From Caulobacter sp. 602-2 (GTDB lineage: Bacteria > Pseudomonadota > Alphaproteobacteria > Caulobacterales > Caulobacteraceae), in NCBI RefSeq assembly GCF_011043625.1, contig NZ_JAAKGT010000006.1:234452-298451 (forward strand): a stretch of 64,000 nt of DNA, given 5' to 3'. Numbering within the stretch: the stretch's first letter is position 1; the number at the start of each line of letters is the position of its first letter. The position numbers were made by a program, and so were the translations under genes. A model generated the notes under the pieces. That model saw only the letters and a list, made by a program, of their open reading frames with translations, did not search any database and was not told the origin of the DNA. Shown one piece after another: positions 33,544 to 42,295 of this stretch.

Positions 33544-33580
33544 CTCAACGCTGTGTCGATGAATTCAACAAAATGTTGAA
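33544..33580. promoter_or_regulatory. Tandem dyad operators C and B ahead of the receptor operon
   Basis: Site B, TTCAACA-AAA-TGTTGAA at 33564-33580, is a perfect 17-bp palindrome. Site C, CTCAACG-CTG-TGTCGAT at 33544-33560, is a weaker version three bases away, so the two centres are 20 bp apart, about two helical turns. They lie 88 bases upstream of the receptor start. They are the best candidates for binding of the divergent DauR-like regulator. Confidence 0.6.
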
Positions 33581-33667
33581 GCTGTCTTCGTTCTGTTGCA
33601 AGGCTATTGGCGAACATGGGTCTTGGGGCGGGCGTCGGCGCCGTGCTCCGCATCTTGGGGGTCTGCG

Positions 33668-35941
33668 ATGCGCAACGGTTTGAAGGCTTTTCTGCTGGCG
33701 GGAACGGGCGGTGCGTGCCTGCTGGCCGGTTCCCTGGCGTACGCTCAAGAAGCGGCCGACGACACGACGATCGGCGAGATCGTGGTGACCGCGCAGAAGA
33801 AGTCCGAGCGCCTGCTGGACGTTCCGGTCTCGGTGGCGGCGGTCACGGGCGACAATCTGGCCCGGCAGAACCTGGTGCAGATCCGCGACTTCTATAACCG
33901 GGTTCCCGGCGTCTCGCTGAGCGGCGGCGGCACCGAGCAGCGCGCCAACGGCGTGGCCATCCGCGGCGTCACCACCGGCGGCGGCACCGCCGCGACCGTG
34001 GCCTTCGCCCTGGACGACGTGCCGCTGACCTCGGGCGCGGCCTCGGCCCAGTCGCCTCTGATCGACATCGATCCGTCCGACCTGCAGCGGGTCGAGATCC
34101 TGCGCGGCCCGCAGGGCACGCTCTATGGCGCTTCCAGCCTCGGCGGCCTGGTGAAGTACGTGACGGTCAGCCCGAACACCGAGCGGTTCAGCGGCCGGAT
34201 CGAGGCCGGCGCCAACACCGCGTCCGGCGGTGGTGAAGGCTGGTCGCTGCGTGGTTCGGTCAATCTGCCGATCGTCAGCGAGAAGCTGGCCCTGCGGGTC
34301 AGCGGCTTCACCCGCCATGATCCGCCCTATCTCGATAACATCAACGCCAAGGCCGCGGGCGAGGACATCAACGACAACCGCGTCGAGGGCGGCCGCGCCG
34401 CGCTGCTGTTCAAGCCGATCGACGCCCTGAGCATCGACCTGTCGGTGCTGCGCCAGGAGGCCAAGTTCGTCGGCAGCCCGCAGATCCGCATCTGCCCGTC
34501 GTGCGGCACGGGCGCCTTCACCGGCGGCGTCGACTTCACACCGTACTTCGGCGACATGACGCTGAACATCGCGCCGACCAGGCGCGACGTCGACGTGACC
34601 CTCTATCAAGGCCGGGCCACGTACGATCTCGGCTTCGCCGACCTGACCTCGGTCAGCGCCTACAACCGCATCAAGTCGGCCTCCGACCTCGACCAGACCA
34701 ACACCTTCGGTTTCCTGCTGTCTGCCTTCTCGGCGCCGACCGGATCCAGCGTCTCGCTGGTCAACGCCGACCAGACCAAGAAATTCAGCCAGGAAATCCG
34801 CTTGGCTTCGAAGTCGGACGGTCCGCTCGAATGGCTGGTCGGTGGCTTCTACACCCACGAGAAAATCTCGGTCGACCAGACGCTGGTCGTGCGCCCGACG
34901 ACGGGCTCGGACACGACCGCCTACGCCTCGGTGGGGCCGGCCAAGTTCGAGGAGAAGGCGGCGTTCGCCGACCTCACCTACCACTTTACGCCGGCTTTCG
35001 ACGTGCAGGCCGGCGTGCGCTACTCGTCGAACGACCAGAGCAGCGCCTCGACCACGACCATCGCTCCGCAAGCCGTGCGCTTCTTCGGTCCGAGCTCGTC
35101 GGAGCCCCGGGCCAAGTCGTCGGACGACGCGGTCACCTGGCTGCTGACGCCGAGCTACAAGATCTCGCCCGACGCCATGGCCTATCTGCGCATCGCCACC
35201 GGCTATCGCCCGGGCGGTCCCAACGGCGCGGGCGTGACGGGCGTTCCGCTGTCGTTCCAGTCCGACAGCGTGGTCAGCTACGAAGCCGGCCTGAAGGGCG
35301 TGATCAGGGCCGCGCGCTTCACCTACGAGGCCGCGCTGTTCCGGGTCGACTGGGACGACATCCAGCTCCTGACCACCGACGTGGCCACGCAGTTCACCTA
35401 TTACACCAACGGCTCGACCGCCCGCAGCCAGGGCCTGGAACTGTCGGGCCGCTGGGCGCCGATCGGCGGTCTGTCGTTCGACGGGGCGCTGACCCTGCTG
35501 GACGCCAAGCTGTCGGACGACCTGAAGTCGCCCGCGGGCGCTTCGCCGATCTATGGCGACAAGGGCGACCGCCTGCCGGGGTCGGCCAAGGTCTCGGCCA
35601 GCCTGTCGGGCGATTACGACTGGTCGATCGGCCATGGCTTCTCGGCGACGGTCGGCGCCAGCCTGGCCTATGTCGGCGAGCGCTATGGCGACTTCGCCAA
35701 CATCCTGCCGACGGCGACGGGCAACACCGCCTACGGCTCGCGGATCAAGCTGCCGTCCTACACGACGGTCGACGTGCGGGCCGGTCTCTACGACGCCGAT
35801 TGGCGGTTCACCGCCTACATCAAGAACCTGGGCGACGAGCGCGGCGTCGTGGAAGCGACCACCCGCGGCGGCACGAGCTCGCCGCAGGCCATCTTCCTGC
35901 AGCCGCGCACGGCGGGCGTTTCGCTGAGCCGCAGCTTCTAG
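33668..35941 (+). CDS. TonB-dependent receptor (peptide/amino-acid operon)
   Basis: A 757-residue receptor. ATG 33668 follows TTGGGGG and opens a signal peptide (LKAFLLAGTGGACLLAGSLA to YAQ). TonB box IGEIVVTAQKKSE at about residues 38-50. Plug with LLDVPVSVAAVTGDNLARQN, NRVPGVSLSGGG, AIRGVTTGG and ILRGPQGTLYGASSLGGLVKY. Barrel with the usual final strands, ending AGVSLSRSF. No STN domain, so it is controlled by the divergent regulator rather than by sigma signalling. It is the first gene of a five-gene operon with enzymes acting on amide bonds, so the ligand is probably a peptide or amino-acid conjugate (inference). Stop and next start are two bases apart. Confidence 0.93.
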   Translation: MRNGLKAFLLAGTGGACLLAGSLAYAQEAADDTTIGEIVVTAQKKSERLLDVPVSVAAVTGDNLARQNLVQIRDFYNRVPGVSLSGGGTEQRANGVAIRGVTTGGGTAATVAFALDDVPLTSGAASAQSPLIDIDPSDLQRVEILRGPQGTLYGASSLGGLVKYVTVSPNTERFSGRIEAGANTASGGGEGWSLRGSVNLPIVSEKLALRVSGFTRHDPPYLDNINAKAAGEDINDNRVEGGRAALLFKPIDALSIDLSVLRQEAKFVGSPQIRICPSCGTGAFTGGVDFTPYFGDMTLNIAPTRRDVDVTLYQGRATYDLGFADLTSVSAYNRIKSASDLDQTNTFGFLLSAFSAPTGSSVSLVNADQTKKFSQEIRLASKSDGPLEWLVGGFYTHEKISVDQTLVVRPTTGSDTTAYASVGPAKFEEKAAFADLTYHFTPAFDVQAGVRYSSNDQSSASTTTIAPQAVRFFGPSSSEPRAKSSDDAVTWLLTPSYKISPDAMAYLRIATGYRPGGPNGAGVTGVPLSFQSDSVVSYEAGLKGVIRAARFTYEAALFRVDWDDIQLLTTDVATQFTYYTNGSTARSQGLELSGRWAPIGGLSFDGALTLLDAKLSDDLKSPAGASPIYGDKGDRLPGSAKVSASLSGDYDWSIGHGFSATVGASLAYVGERYGDFANILPTATGNTAYGSRIKLPSYTTVDVRAGLYDADWRFTAYIKNLGDERGVVEATTRGGTSSPQAIFLQPRTAGVSLSRSF

Positions 35942-35943
35942 GC

Positions 35944-36888
35944 ATGCGGTTCTTCGACGAAGCCGCCGTCCTGCAACGCCTCGATGTCGATGGTTGTCGG
36001 GCGGCGGTGCGCGAGGCGATGGTGGCGCTGTCCGGCGGGCAGACCCGGCAGCTGCCCCGCTCGATCATTCCGATCGGGGCGGGGCGGCTGTTCGGACAGA
36101 TGCCCGGCGCGCTGATCGCCGGCGGCTATTTCGGCGCCAAGCTGATCAGCGTGTTCGCCGAGCCCGATCGTCCGGGGCGCAGCGCCCACCAGGGTGTGGT
36201 GGTGCTGTTCGACGCCGAGAGCGGACAGGCCGTCTGCGTCGCCGACGCCGGCGCCATCACCCAGATCCGCACCGCGGCCGGCACGGCGGCGGCGACCGAC
36301 GCCCTCGCGCTCGCGGACGCCGATCGCCTGACCCTCATGGGGCACGGTCATCAGGCCAGCGCCCATATCGAGGCCCTGGCGCGGGTGCGCCCGCTGCGGG
36401 AAGTGCGCGTTTGGGGGCGATCTTTCGAACGCGCCCAGGTCTTCTGCGAACAGATGTCGGAGGCGACGGGGCTTGCCGTGGTCGCCGTCGAGGACGCTCG
36501 CGAAGCCGTCGCCGACGCCCATATCGTCTGCACCGTGACCGGCGCCGTTGAGCCGGTTCTGATGGCCGAATGGCTGACGCCGGGAACCCACGTGAACCTG
36601 GTCGGCGCCAGCGTCGCCTCCGCCGCCGAGGCCGAGGCCGCCGTGGTGTCGGTCGGCCGCTACTTCGTCGAAAGCCGGGAGTCGGCGCACAATGGCGCGG
36701 GCGAGTTCCTGCGCGCCATCGCCGCCGGCCTGGTGGACGGCGACTGCATCGCCGCCGAGATCGGCGAGGTGTTCGCCGATCCGAAGGCGGGGCGTCGGTC
36801 GGCGTCCGAGATTACCGTGTACAAGTCGATCGGCCACGCCGTGCAGGATCTGGCGGCGGCGGCCTATCTCTACGAGCAGGTGCGATGA
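35944..36888 (+). CDS. Ornithine cyclodeaminase/mu-crystallin family dehydrogenase
   Basis: A 314-residue cytoplasmic NAD(P)-dependent enzyme. Family segments: QLPRSIIPIGAG near residue 34, GGYFGAKLISVF, VVVLFDAESGQAVCVADAGAIT, the cofactor-binding LTLMGHGHQASAHIEAL (normally GxGxQA, here GHGHQA), IVCTVTGAVEPVL and HVNLVGAS. Members include ornithine cyclodeaminase, alanine dehydrogenase, DauB-type L-arginine dehydrogenase and imine reductases. The YheO/DauR-type regulator next door favours an amino-acid/imino-acid role. It overlaps the next gene by ATGA. Confidence 0.9.
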   Translation: MRFFDEAAVLQRLDVDGCRAAVREAMVALSGGQTRQLPRSIIPIGAGRLFGQMPGALIAGGYFGAKLISVFAEPDRPGRSAHQGVVVLFDAESGQAVCVADAGAITQIRTAAGTAAATDALALADADRLTLMGHGHQASAHIEALARVRPLREVRVWGRSFERAQVFCEQMSEATGLAVVAVEDAREAVADAHIVCTVTGAVEPVLMAEWLTPGTHVNLVGASVASAAEAEAAVVSVGRYFVESRESAHNGAGEFLRAIAAGLVDGDCIAAEIGEVFADPKAGRRSASEITVYKSIGHAVQDLAAAAYLYEQVR

Positions 36889-38594
36889 CCCTGAGAACCC
36901 GTCTGCTGGCCGGTCTGGCCGCCGTCCTCCTGCTGGCGCCGGCGGGACCCAGCCTTGCCCGCTCTATGCCATCGCTCGACCTGCGCCTGACGCCGAGCCG
37001 GATGGACGAGGCCGGGGGCAGGGGCGGCCTGGGCGTGGAGATGCGGTTCTCCGAACTGTCGGTCCAGGCCGGCGCGCCGTTGCTGACCCTGCCGCTGGTC
37101 ATCGCCAACACCGCCACGGTCGCCGAAACCCTGACCGGGCTGAAGGCCTTCGACGCGGACGGCGAGATCCCCCTGACGATCAAGGACGACCCCGCCACGG
37201 GGATGGTCTGGTCGCGCCACTGGCTGGCCGGTCGGGCGACCCGTGGTCCGGTCGTGGTCCGCTACGTCGCGCCGGTCGACAACACTCCGCCCACCCGAGG
37301 CTCTGGCCCGCCCTACGCCTTGCGCACCGAAGGCGGCGGGGTTTCGGGCGTCGGCAACACCTTCGTCCTGCTGCCCGAGGACCAGGTCGTGCGCCGCATC
37401 CGCCTCAGCTGGGACCTGGGCGCCTTGCCAGAGGGCTCGACGGCGACCTCCAGCTTCGGTGAGGGCGACGTCGCCTTGCCGGACGGTCCCGCCGGCCAGC
37501 TGGCCTCGACCGTGTTCATGGCCGGACCGATGAAGCGCGAGCCGGCGGTCGTGTCCGAGACCGGTTTTTCGGCCGCCTGGATGGGGGCGCCGCCGTTTGA
37601 TCCCGCGCCGCTGATGGCCTGGACCAACCGCCTGCACGGCTGGATGAGCGGCTTCTTCCAGGACAAGGCGGTTCCGCCGTACCGCGTCTTCCTGCGCTAC
37701 AATCCGATCAACGCCGGCGGCGGCACGGCCCTGACCCGCTCGTTCCTGACCACCTATGGCGCCGACACCAAGGGCGACAGCCTCAAGGGCACGCTGTCGC
37801 ACGAGATGGTCCATACCTGGACCGACTCCGACGCCGGCCAGTGGTACGGTGAGGGGATCGCCGTCCACTATCAGGGCCTGCTGCCGTTCCGGGCCGGACT
37901 GCTGTCGGCCGACGAGTTCCTGGAAGACCTCAACGAGACCGCGCGGCGCTACTACGCCAATCCGCTGAACGGCACGCCTGACGGCGAGATCGCGCCGCGC
38001 TTCTGGGAGGACAGCCGCATCCGGGTGCTGCCCTATGACCGGGGCGGGCTGTATTTCGCAGTGCTGGACGGCAAGATCCGTCGCGCCAGCGGCGGCAAGC
38101 GCTCGGTCGACGACCTGGTGCTGGAGATGAACCGCCGCTTCGCCGCCGGTCAGAAGGCCGATGATGCGGTCTGGATCGTGCTGGTGACCGGCGAACTGGG
38201 CGAGGACGGCCGCAAGCTGCACGAGGCCATGCTGGCGGGCGGCCTGATGTTGCCGCAGCCCGACGACTTCGGACCCTGCTTCACCCGCACGACGGCCAAG
38301 GTGCGTCGGTTCGAACTGGGCTTCGAGCCGAAGTCGCTGGTCGGGACGACAAAGACGATCCGTGGCTTGATCCCGGGTTCGGAGGCGGCGAAGGCCGGGC
38401 TGCGTGACGGCGACGTCGTCACCTACGCGGTGGCGCTGGACGGCGTGCAGGGCGATCCGGCCGCGACCCTGACCCTGAAGGTCACTCGCGACGGCAAGAC
38501 CTTCCCGCTGACCTACCTGCCACGCGGCGAGCAGGCGGAGGTCTATCAATGGGCCCGCAAGCCCGGGACCGAGGGGATGAAATGCGTCTACTGA
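36885..38594 (+). CDS. M61-like metallopeptidase with C-terminal PDZ domain, exported
   Basis: A 569-residue exported protein; signal peptide TLRTRLLAGLAAVLLL to SLA. Residues about 35-240 are a beta-rich N-terminal domain. The zinc motif HEMVH (LSHEMVHTW, near residue 306) is followed by WYGEGIA, whose Glu would be the third ligand, as in the M61 glycyl-aminopeptidase family. A PDZ-like domain lies at about 470-555 (IRGLIPGSEAAKAGLRDGDV). M61 enzymes remove N-terminal residues, often Gly, from peptides. Start overlaps the upstream stop (ATGA) and its end overlaps the next gene by 13 bases, so the operon is translationally coupled. Substrate unknown. Confidence 0.85.
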   Translation: MTLRTRLLAGLAAVLLLAPAGPSLARSMPSLDLRLTPSRMDEAGGRGGLGVEMRFSELSVQAGAPLLTLPLVIANTATVAETLTGLKAFDADGEIPLTIKDDPATGMVWSRHWLAGRATRGPVVVRYVAPVDNTPPTRGSGPPYALRTEGGGVSGVGNTFVLLPEDQVVRRIRLSWDLGALPEGSTATSSFGEGDVALPDGPAGQLASTVFMAGPMKREPAVVSETGFSAAWMGAPPFDPAPLMAWTNRLHGWMSGFFQDKAVPPYRVFLRYNPINAGGGTALTRSFLTTYGADTKGDSLKGTLSHEMVHTWTDSDAGQWYGEGIAVHYQGLLPFRAGLLSADEFLEDLNETARRYYANPLNGTPDGEIAPRFWEDSRIRVLPYDRGGLYFAVLDGKIRRASGGKRSVDDLVLEMNRRFAAGQKADDAVWIVLVTGELGEDGRKLHEAMLAGGLMLPQPDDFGPCFTRTTAKVRRFELGFEPKSLVGTTKTIRGLIPGSEAAKAGLRDGDVVTYAVALDGVQGDPAATLTLKVTRDGKTFPLTYLPRGEQAEVYQWARKPGTEGMKCVY

Positions 38595-39907
38595 TCACCG
38601 CGCTGCTGGCCGCCTCGCTCGCCGGACCGGCCGCCGCTCAGACGCCGGCCACCGTCAAGGACGGCTTCTCGCTGGCCGTGACCGGCGACCTGATCGGGCC
38701 CGAACATCCGATCACCGGCCTGGGCGATCCCGGCACGCTGCGGATCCAGAAGCTGCTGTCGGGCGCCGACGCGGCCTTCGGCAACCAGGAAGGCGCGGTC
38801 TTCGACTTCGACAAGTTCCCCGGCTGGCCGGCGGCCCAGAACGGCGGCGGCACGCCGATCAACGACGCGGCGGTGGCGTTCGACCTCAAGGCCTTGGGCT
38901 TCAAGGTCATGTCCATGGCCAACAACCATGCCACCGACTTCGGCGTCGAGGGCATGGCTTTGACGGAGCGCGCGCTCGACGCGGCCGGCGTCGTCCATGC
39001 CGGCACGGGCGACAGCCTGACGGCCGCTCGCGCGCCGGCCTACGCCAAGACGGCGCGCGGAACCGTGGCCCTGGTGTCGTTCGCCGGCACCTATACCGAC
39101 ATCTCGCTGGCCGCCGATCCCAATCCGGCCCGAGGCTTTCGCGCCCGGCCCGGCCTGGCCCCGCTGCGTGCGCGTGAACTGCAGCGCGTGACGCCCGAGC
39201 AGATGCGGACCCTGCGCGAGATCGCCGCCCGCTCGGCGACGCCCGACGCGACCAAGAACCCGGAAGTGTTCAGCGCCGCCAAGACCGGCGAGGAACTGAC
39301 CATCGGCCGCACGACCTTCCGTGTCGATGAGCGCCCGGGTCTCAGCTACGACCTCGATGCGGGCGATCGGGGCGCGGCCCTGGCCAGCGTCAGGGAGGCG
39401 CGGGGCAAGGCCGATCTGGTGGTGTTCTCGATCCACGCCCACGAGACGGCCTCGTCGGATCCGGAGGACATCCGGCCGGCCGACTACATGCGGCCGTTGT
39501 TCCACGAACTGATCGACGCCGGCGCCGACGCAGTGGTGCGTCACGGCCCGCACGCTCTGCTGGGCGTCGAGATCTATAAGGGGCGGCCGATCTTCTACGG
39601 CATGGGCAGCCTGATGTTCCAGGTCGGCGACAAGAACCGCCAGTTCCGGGGCTTCACCCTGCCGGCCGAGTGGTACGACGGCGCGGTGGCGGTCAGCGAG
39701 TATCGCAACGGCCGCGTCGCGGTGATCCGCATCCATCCCTTCGTGCAGAACCTGCAGGACGACCGCCTGCTGGGCACGCCCAAGTCGCCGTCGCATGAGG
39801 ACGCCCAGCGGATCCTCAAGCGCATCCAGGCCGCGTCCGTGCAGTTCGGCACGCTCATCGCCATCGAGGGCGACGTCGGCGTCATCCGCGTGGCGGCGGA
39901 GCGCTGA
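38582..39907 (+). CDS. CapA/PgsA-family metallophosphatase-fold protein, exported
   Basis: A 441-residue protein with signal peptide (RLLITALLAASLAGPAAAQ). ATG 38582 lies inside the end of the upstream gene. CapA (PGA_cap) motifs in order: AVTGDLIGPEHP, GNQEGAVFD, MSMANNHATDFG, VFSIHAHET, VRHGPHALLGVEIYKGRPIF and YGMGSLMFQ. The family has a calcineurin-like fold and was named from poly-gamma-glutamate capsule genes, but no capsule ligase or exporter is present here. Between two peptidases in an uptake operon, a role in breaking down or handling an amino-acid polymer is more plausible than capsule synthesis (inference). Confidence 0.88.
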   Translation: MRLLITALLAASLAGPAAAQTPATVKDGFSLAVTGDLIGPEHPITGLGDPGTLRIQKLLSGADAAFGNQEGAVFDFDKFPGWPAAQNGGGTPINDAAVAFDLKALGFKVMSMANNHATDFGVEGMALTERALDAAGVVHAGTGDSLTAARAPAYAKTARGTVALVSFAGTYTDISLAADPNPARGFRARPGLAPLRARELQRVTPEQMRTLREIAARSATPDATKNPEVFSAAKTGEELTIGRTTFRVDERPGLSYDLDAGDRGAALASVREARGKADLVVFSIHAHETASSDPEDIRPADYMRPLFHELIDAGADAVVRHGPHALLGVEIYKGRPIFYGMGSLMFQVGDKNRQFRGFTLPAEWYDGAVAVSEYRNGRVAVIRIHPFVQNLQDDRLLGTPKSPSHEDAQRILKRIQAASVQFGTLIAIEGDVGVIRVAAER

Positions 39908-39908
39908 G

Positions 39909-41495
39909 GTGAGGCTGGCGCGGCGGGAGGCCCTTGCCGGGCTGGGCGCGCTGGCCCTGGCCCCGAAGGCCCTGGCGCGCGAGGCGTCGGTCCCCGATCT
40001 GGCCCTGTACCAGGCGATCCGCGACGAAGGTCTCAACCGCGGCCAGGCCATGACCTACGCCGCCAGCCTGGTCGACGAGGTCGGCGCACGGCTGATGGGA
40101 TCGCCCAACATGCGCCGCGCTCATGATTGGGCGCTGGCGCGGATGCGGGCGCTGGGCCTCAGCGATCCGCGGCTCGAGCCGATCGGTCCGTTCGGCCTTT
40201 CCTGGCGGCAGACCCTGGCCTGGATCCGGATGACCGCCCCCGACAAGGCCCAGTTCGTCGCGGCGGCCAGCCCCTGGTCGGTGGCGACGCGTGGCGCGAT
40301 CGCCGGCCAGGCGGTCGCCGTGCGCCTGGACAGCGACGAGGATCTCCGGCGCGCCAAGGGAACGCTGTCCGGCCGGGTCGTGCTGCTAGGGTCGCCCAAG
40401 TCCACCGCTGGCGAAGGTCCGGCGGTCGCCCGCTACAGCGACGAGGCCGTGCTGAAGGGCGACGCCGCCGAGGCCGTCCGCGCCTACTACCGCACCGTCG
40501 CCGAAAGACGGGAGCGCCAGGGACGCGAAGAGCTGTTCAAGGCCCGCCGCAACGCCTTCCTGGCGGCCGAGGGCGTGCTGGCCGTTGTGATCGACGGCGG
40601 CGGCGCCGAGCCGGGCGCCATGGTCGTCGACGGTTCGGAGCTCGGCGGTCGTCCCTGGCTGTCGGCCGAGCGGCCCGCCTTTCCGGCGATCTATGTCGAT
40701 GGCGCGGCCTATGCCCGCTGCTGGCGCCTGGCCCAGGTCGGGGTGCCGCCGCGGCTGGAACTGGAGATCGCCACCGAGGAGGGCGCTCCCGACGAGCCGG
40801 GCTACAACGCCGTGGCCGAGTTGCCGGGGCGGGATCCGGCCCTGAAGACGCAGGTGGTCCTGGCCGGCGCGCACCTCGACAGCTGGGCGGCGGGCGTGGG
40901 CGCGGCCGACAACGGCGCGGGCGTGGCCGCGACCCTGGAGGCGGTTCGCATCCTGCGCGCTGTCGGGGCCAGGCCCCGCCGCACCATCCGCGTCGTGCTC
41001 TACGGCGGCGAGGAGCAGGGGCTCTATGGCTCCGAAGCCTATGCGAAGCAGCGCCTGGGCTGGATCCCGCGCTCGACCGCGCCCGAGCAGGCGGCCCTGC
41101 CGGTCGAGGGGCGACGGGCCAAGGTCGGTCCGTTGCGCAAGGGGCCGGAGTACGAGGACTTCGCCGTCGCCTTCAACCTGGACGGCGGCTCGGGCCGGAT
41201 CCGGGGCGTCTTCACCGGCGGCGACCCGGCGCTGGCCGAGCTCTATCGCGCCTGGATCGCGCCCTTGAAGGACCTGGGCGTGCTGGCGGTCTATGACGGT
41301 CCGCACTGGCCGGCCGACCAGTCGACCTTCACCGAGATCGGCCTTCGGGGGATCTCGTTCCTGCAGGATCCGCTCGACTACGACAGCCGGGCGCACCACA
41401 CGGGCCTCGACACCCTGGAGCGGCTGTCGCCCGCCGACCTGGCGCAGGCCGCGACGGTGCTGGCGATCTTCCTGATCAACAGCGCCGACGCCTGA
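39909..41495 (+). CDS. M28-family zinc aminopeptidase, exported
   Basis: A 528-residue peptidase starting at GTG 39909, one base after the upstream stop. The N-terminus (RLARREALAGLGALAL to ALA) is a signal, possibly TAT-type. A protease-associated-like region precedes the catalytic part. Zinc-site segments: AGAHLDSWAAGVGAADNGAG (His and bridging Asp), LYGGEEQGLYGSEAY (catalytic Glu pair), AFNLDGGSG (Asp) and SRAHHTGLDT (final His). M28 enzymes are di-zinc aminopeptidases or carboxypeptidases. It ends the operon and likely completes peptide hydrolysis in the periplasm. Confidence 0.92.
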   Translation: MRLARREALAGLGALALAPKALAREASVPDLALYQAIRDEGLNRGQAMTYAASLVDEVGARLMGSPNMRRAHDWALARMRALGLSDPRLEPIGPFGLSWRQTLAWIRMTAPDKAQFVAAASPWSVATRGAIAGQAVAVRLDSDEDLRRAKGTLSGRVVLLGSPKSTAGEGPAVARYSDEAVLKGDAAEAVRAYYRTVAERRERQGREELFKARRNAFLAAEGVLAVVIDGGGAEPGAMVVDGSELGGRPWLSAERPAFPAIYVDGAAYARCWRLAQVGVPPRLELEIATEEGAPDEPGYNAVAELPGRDPALKTQVVLAGAHLDSWAAGVGAADNGAGVAATLEAVRILRAVGARPRRTIRVVLYGGEEQGLYGSEAYAKQRLGWIPRSTAPEQAALPVEGRRAKVGPLRKGPEYEDFAVAFNLDGGSGRIRGVFTGGDPALAELYRAWIAPLKDLGVLAVYDGPHWPADQSTFTEIGLRGISFLQDPLDYDSRAHHTGLDTLERLSPADLAQAATVLAIFLINSADA

Positions 41496-41575
41496 ACCCA
41501 CGCGATTATCGCTCGACATGAGGGGGCGGGACGATTGAAGCGTATAGGGTGATGTCGAGGGCTTGGGAAACGAAC

Positions 41576-41857
41576 ATGAGCGAAGAGCTCGACCATCTGA
41601 TGGAAGCGATGCGGCGCCGGCCGTCGGCGCGGCTGGACGGCCTGGAAGGGCGCGTCTGGGCGCGGATCGACGCCCTGCGTCAGCCGTCGGGGATGCTGCT
41701 GACGCCGCTGCGCGCCGCATCGGTGGTGGCCGCCCTCGGGATCGGCATGATCGGCGGCAGCCTCGCCACGACCTCGACCACGAGCAAGCCGGTGGAGATC
41801 GCGGCCTTCTCGGTCGACGCCCACCTGGCGCCGTCGACCCTGCTGGACGGCCGCTAG
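41576..41857 (+). CDS. CnrY-like membrane anti-sigma protein
   Basis: A 93-residue single-span protein. Residues 1-42 are charged and cytoplasmic (SEELDHLMEAMRRRPSARLD), then one membrane segment at about 46-66 (LRAASVVAALGIGMIGGSLA) and a short periplasmic tail. Size, topology and gene order match CnrY, the anti-sigma factor of the cnrYXH nickel/cobalt unit (Y-X-H): a small bitopic protein that holds the sigma factor through its N-terminus. Sequence similarity at this length is weak, so the call rests largely on context. The next gene begins directly after the TAG stop. Confidence 0.75.
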   Translation: MSEELDHLMEAMRRRPSARLDGLEGRVWARIDALRQPSGMLLTPLRAASVVAALGIGMIGGSLATTSTTSKPVEIAAFSVDAHLAPSTLLDGR

Positions 41858-42295
41858 ATGGCGATTTCGCGCGGCGCCGTATTGACCGTGGTGCTGGCCT
41901 TGGCGGCCGGTATCGGCGGCGGGTGGCTCGGCTCGGGACATCTGCTCCCGAAGCGCGAGGCGCCGTCGCTCCACGATGTCGTCCACAAGGAACTGAAGCT
42001 GACCAGCGAGCAGGACCGCCGCATCGAGGCGCTGGAGCAGGACTTCGCCGTGCGCCGTCGCGCGCGGGAAGCCGAGCTCCGGGCCGCCAACGCGCAACTG
42101 GCCGCGGCCATCCAGGCGCGCCACGAGTACACGCCCGAGGTCGCCGCGGCGGTCGAGCGCTTCCACGTCGCGATGGGAACCCTGCAGAAGGAGACCGTCG
42201 AGCACGTGCTGGCCATGCGCAAGGAACTGACCCCGGCGCAGGCGGCCAAGTTCGATCGTCGCGTCAGCGAAGCGCTCACGCCCGAGACCCCGTGA
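41858..42295 (+). CDS. CnrX-like periplasmic metal sensor
   Basis: A 145-residue membrane-anchored periplasmic sensor: N-terminal span at 7-25, then a four-helix hairpin of the CpxP/Spy/CnrX type. From memory, CnrX binds metal through His42, His46, Glu63, His119 and Met123. Here His39, His43 (LHDVVH), Glu60, His116 and Met120 (HVLAM) sit at exactly those positions minus three, so the whole ligand set is kept. The protein should control the CnrY-like anti-sigma on metal binding. The following copper genes suggest copper rather than nickel/cobalt as the physiological signal (inference). It overlaps the sigma gene by four bases (GTGA). Confidence 0.88.
   Translation: MAISRGAVLTVVLALAAGIGGGWLGSGHLLPKREAPSLHDVVHKELKLTSEQDRRIEALEQDFAVRRRAREAELRAANAQLAAAIQARHEYTPEVAAAVERFHVAMGTLQKETVEHVLAMRKELTPAQAAKFDRRVSEALTPETP

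Noticed and set aside
33545..35635. A 696-codon minus-strand frame opposite the peptide-operon receptor
   Set aside because: Antisense shadow; it also runs through the control region holding the operator dyads.
38582..39907. The CapA-family gene as evidence for a poly-gamma-glutamate capsule
   Set aside because: No capsule ligase (CapB), CapC or CapE is present, and the neighbours are a receptor and peptidases.
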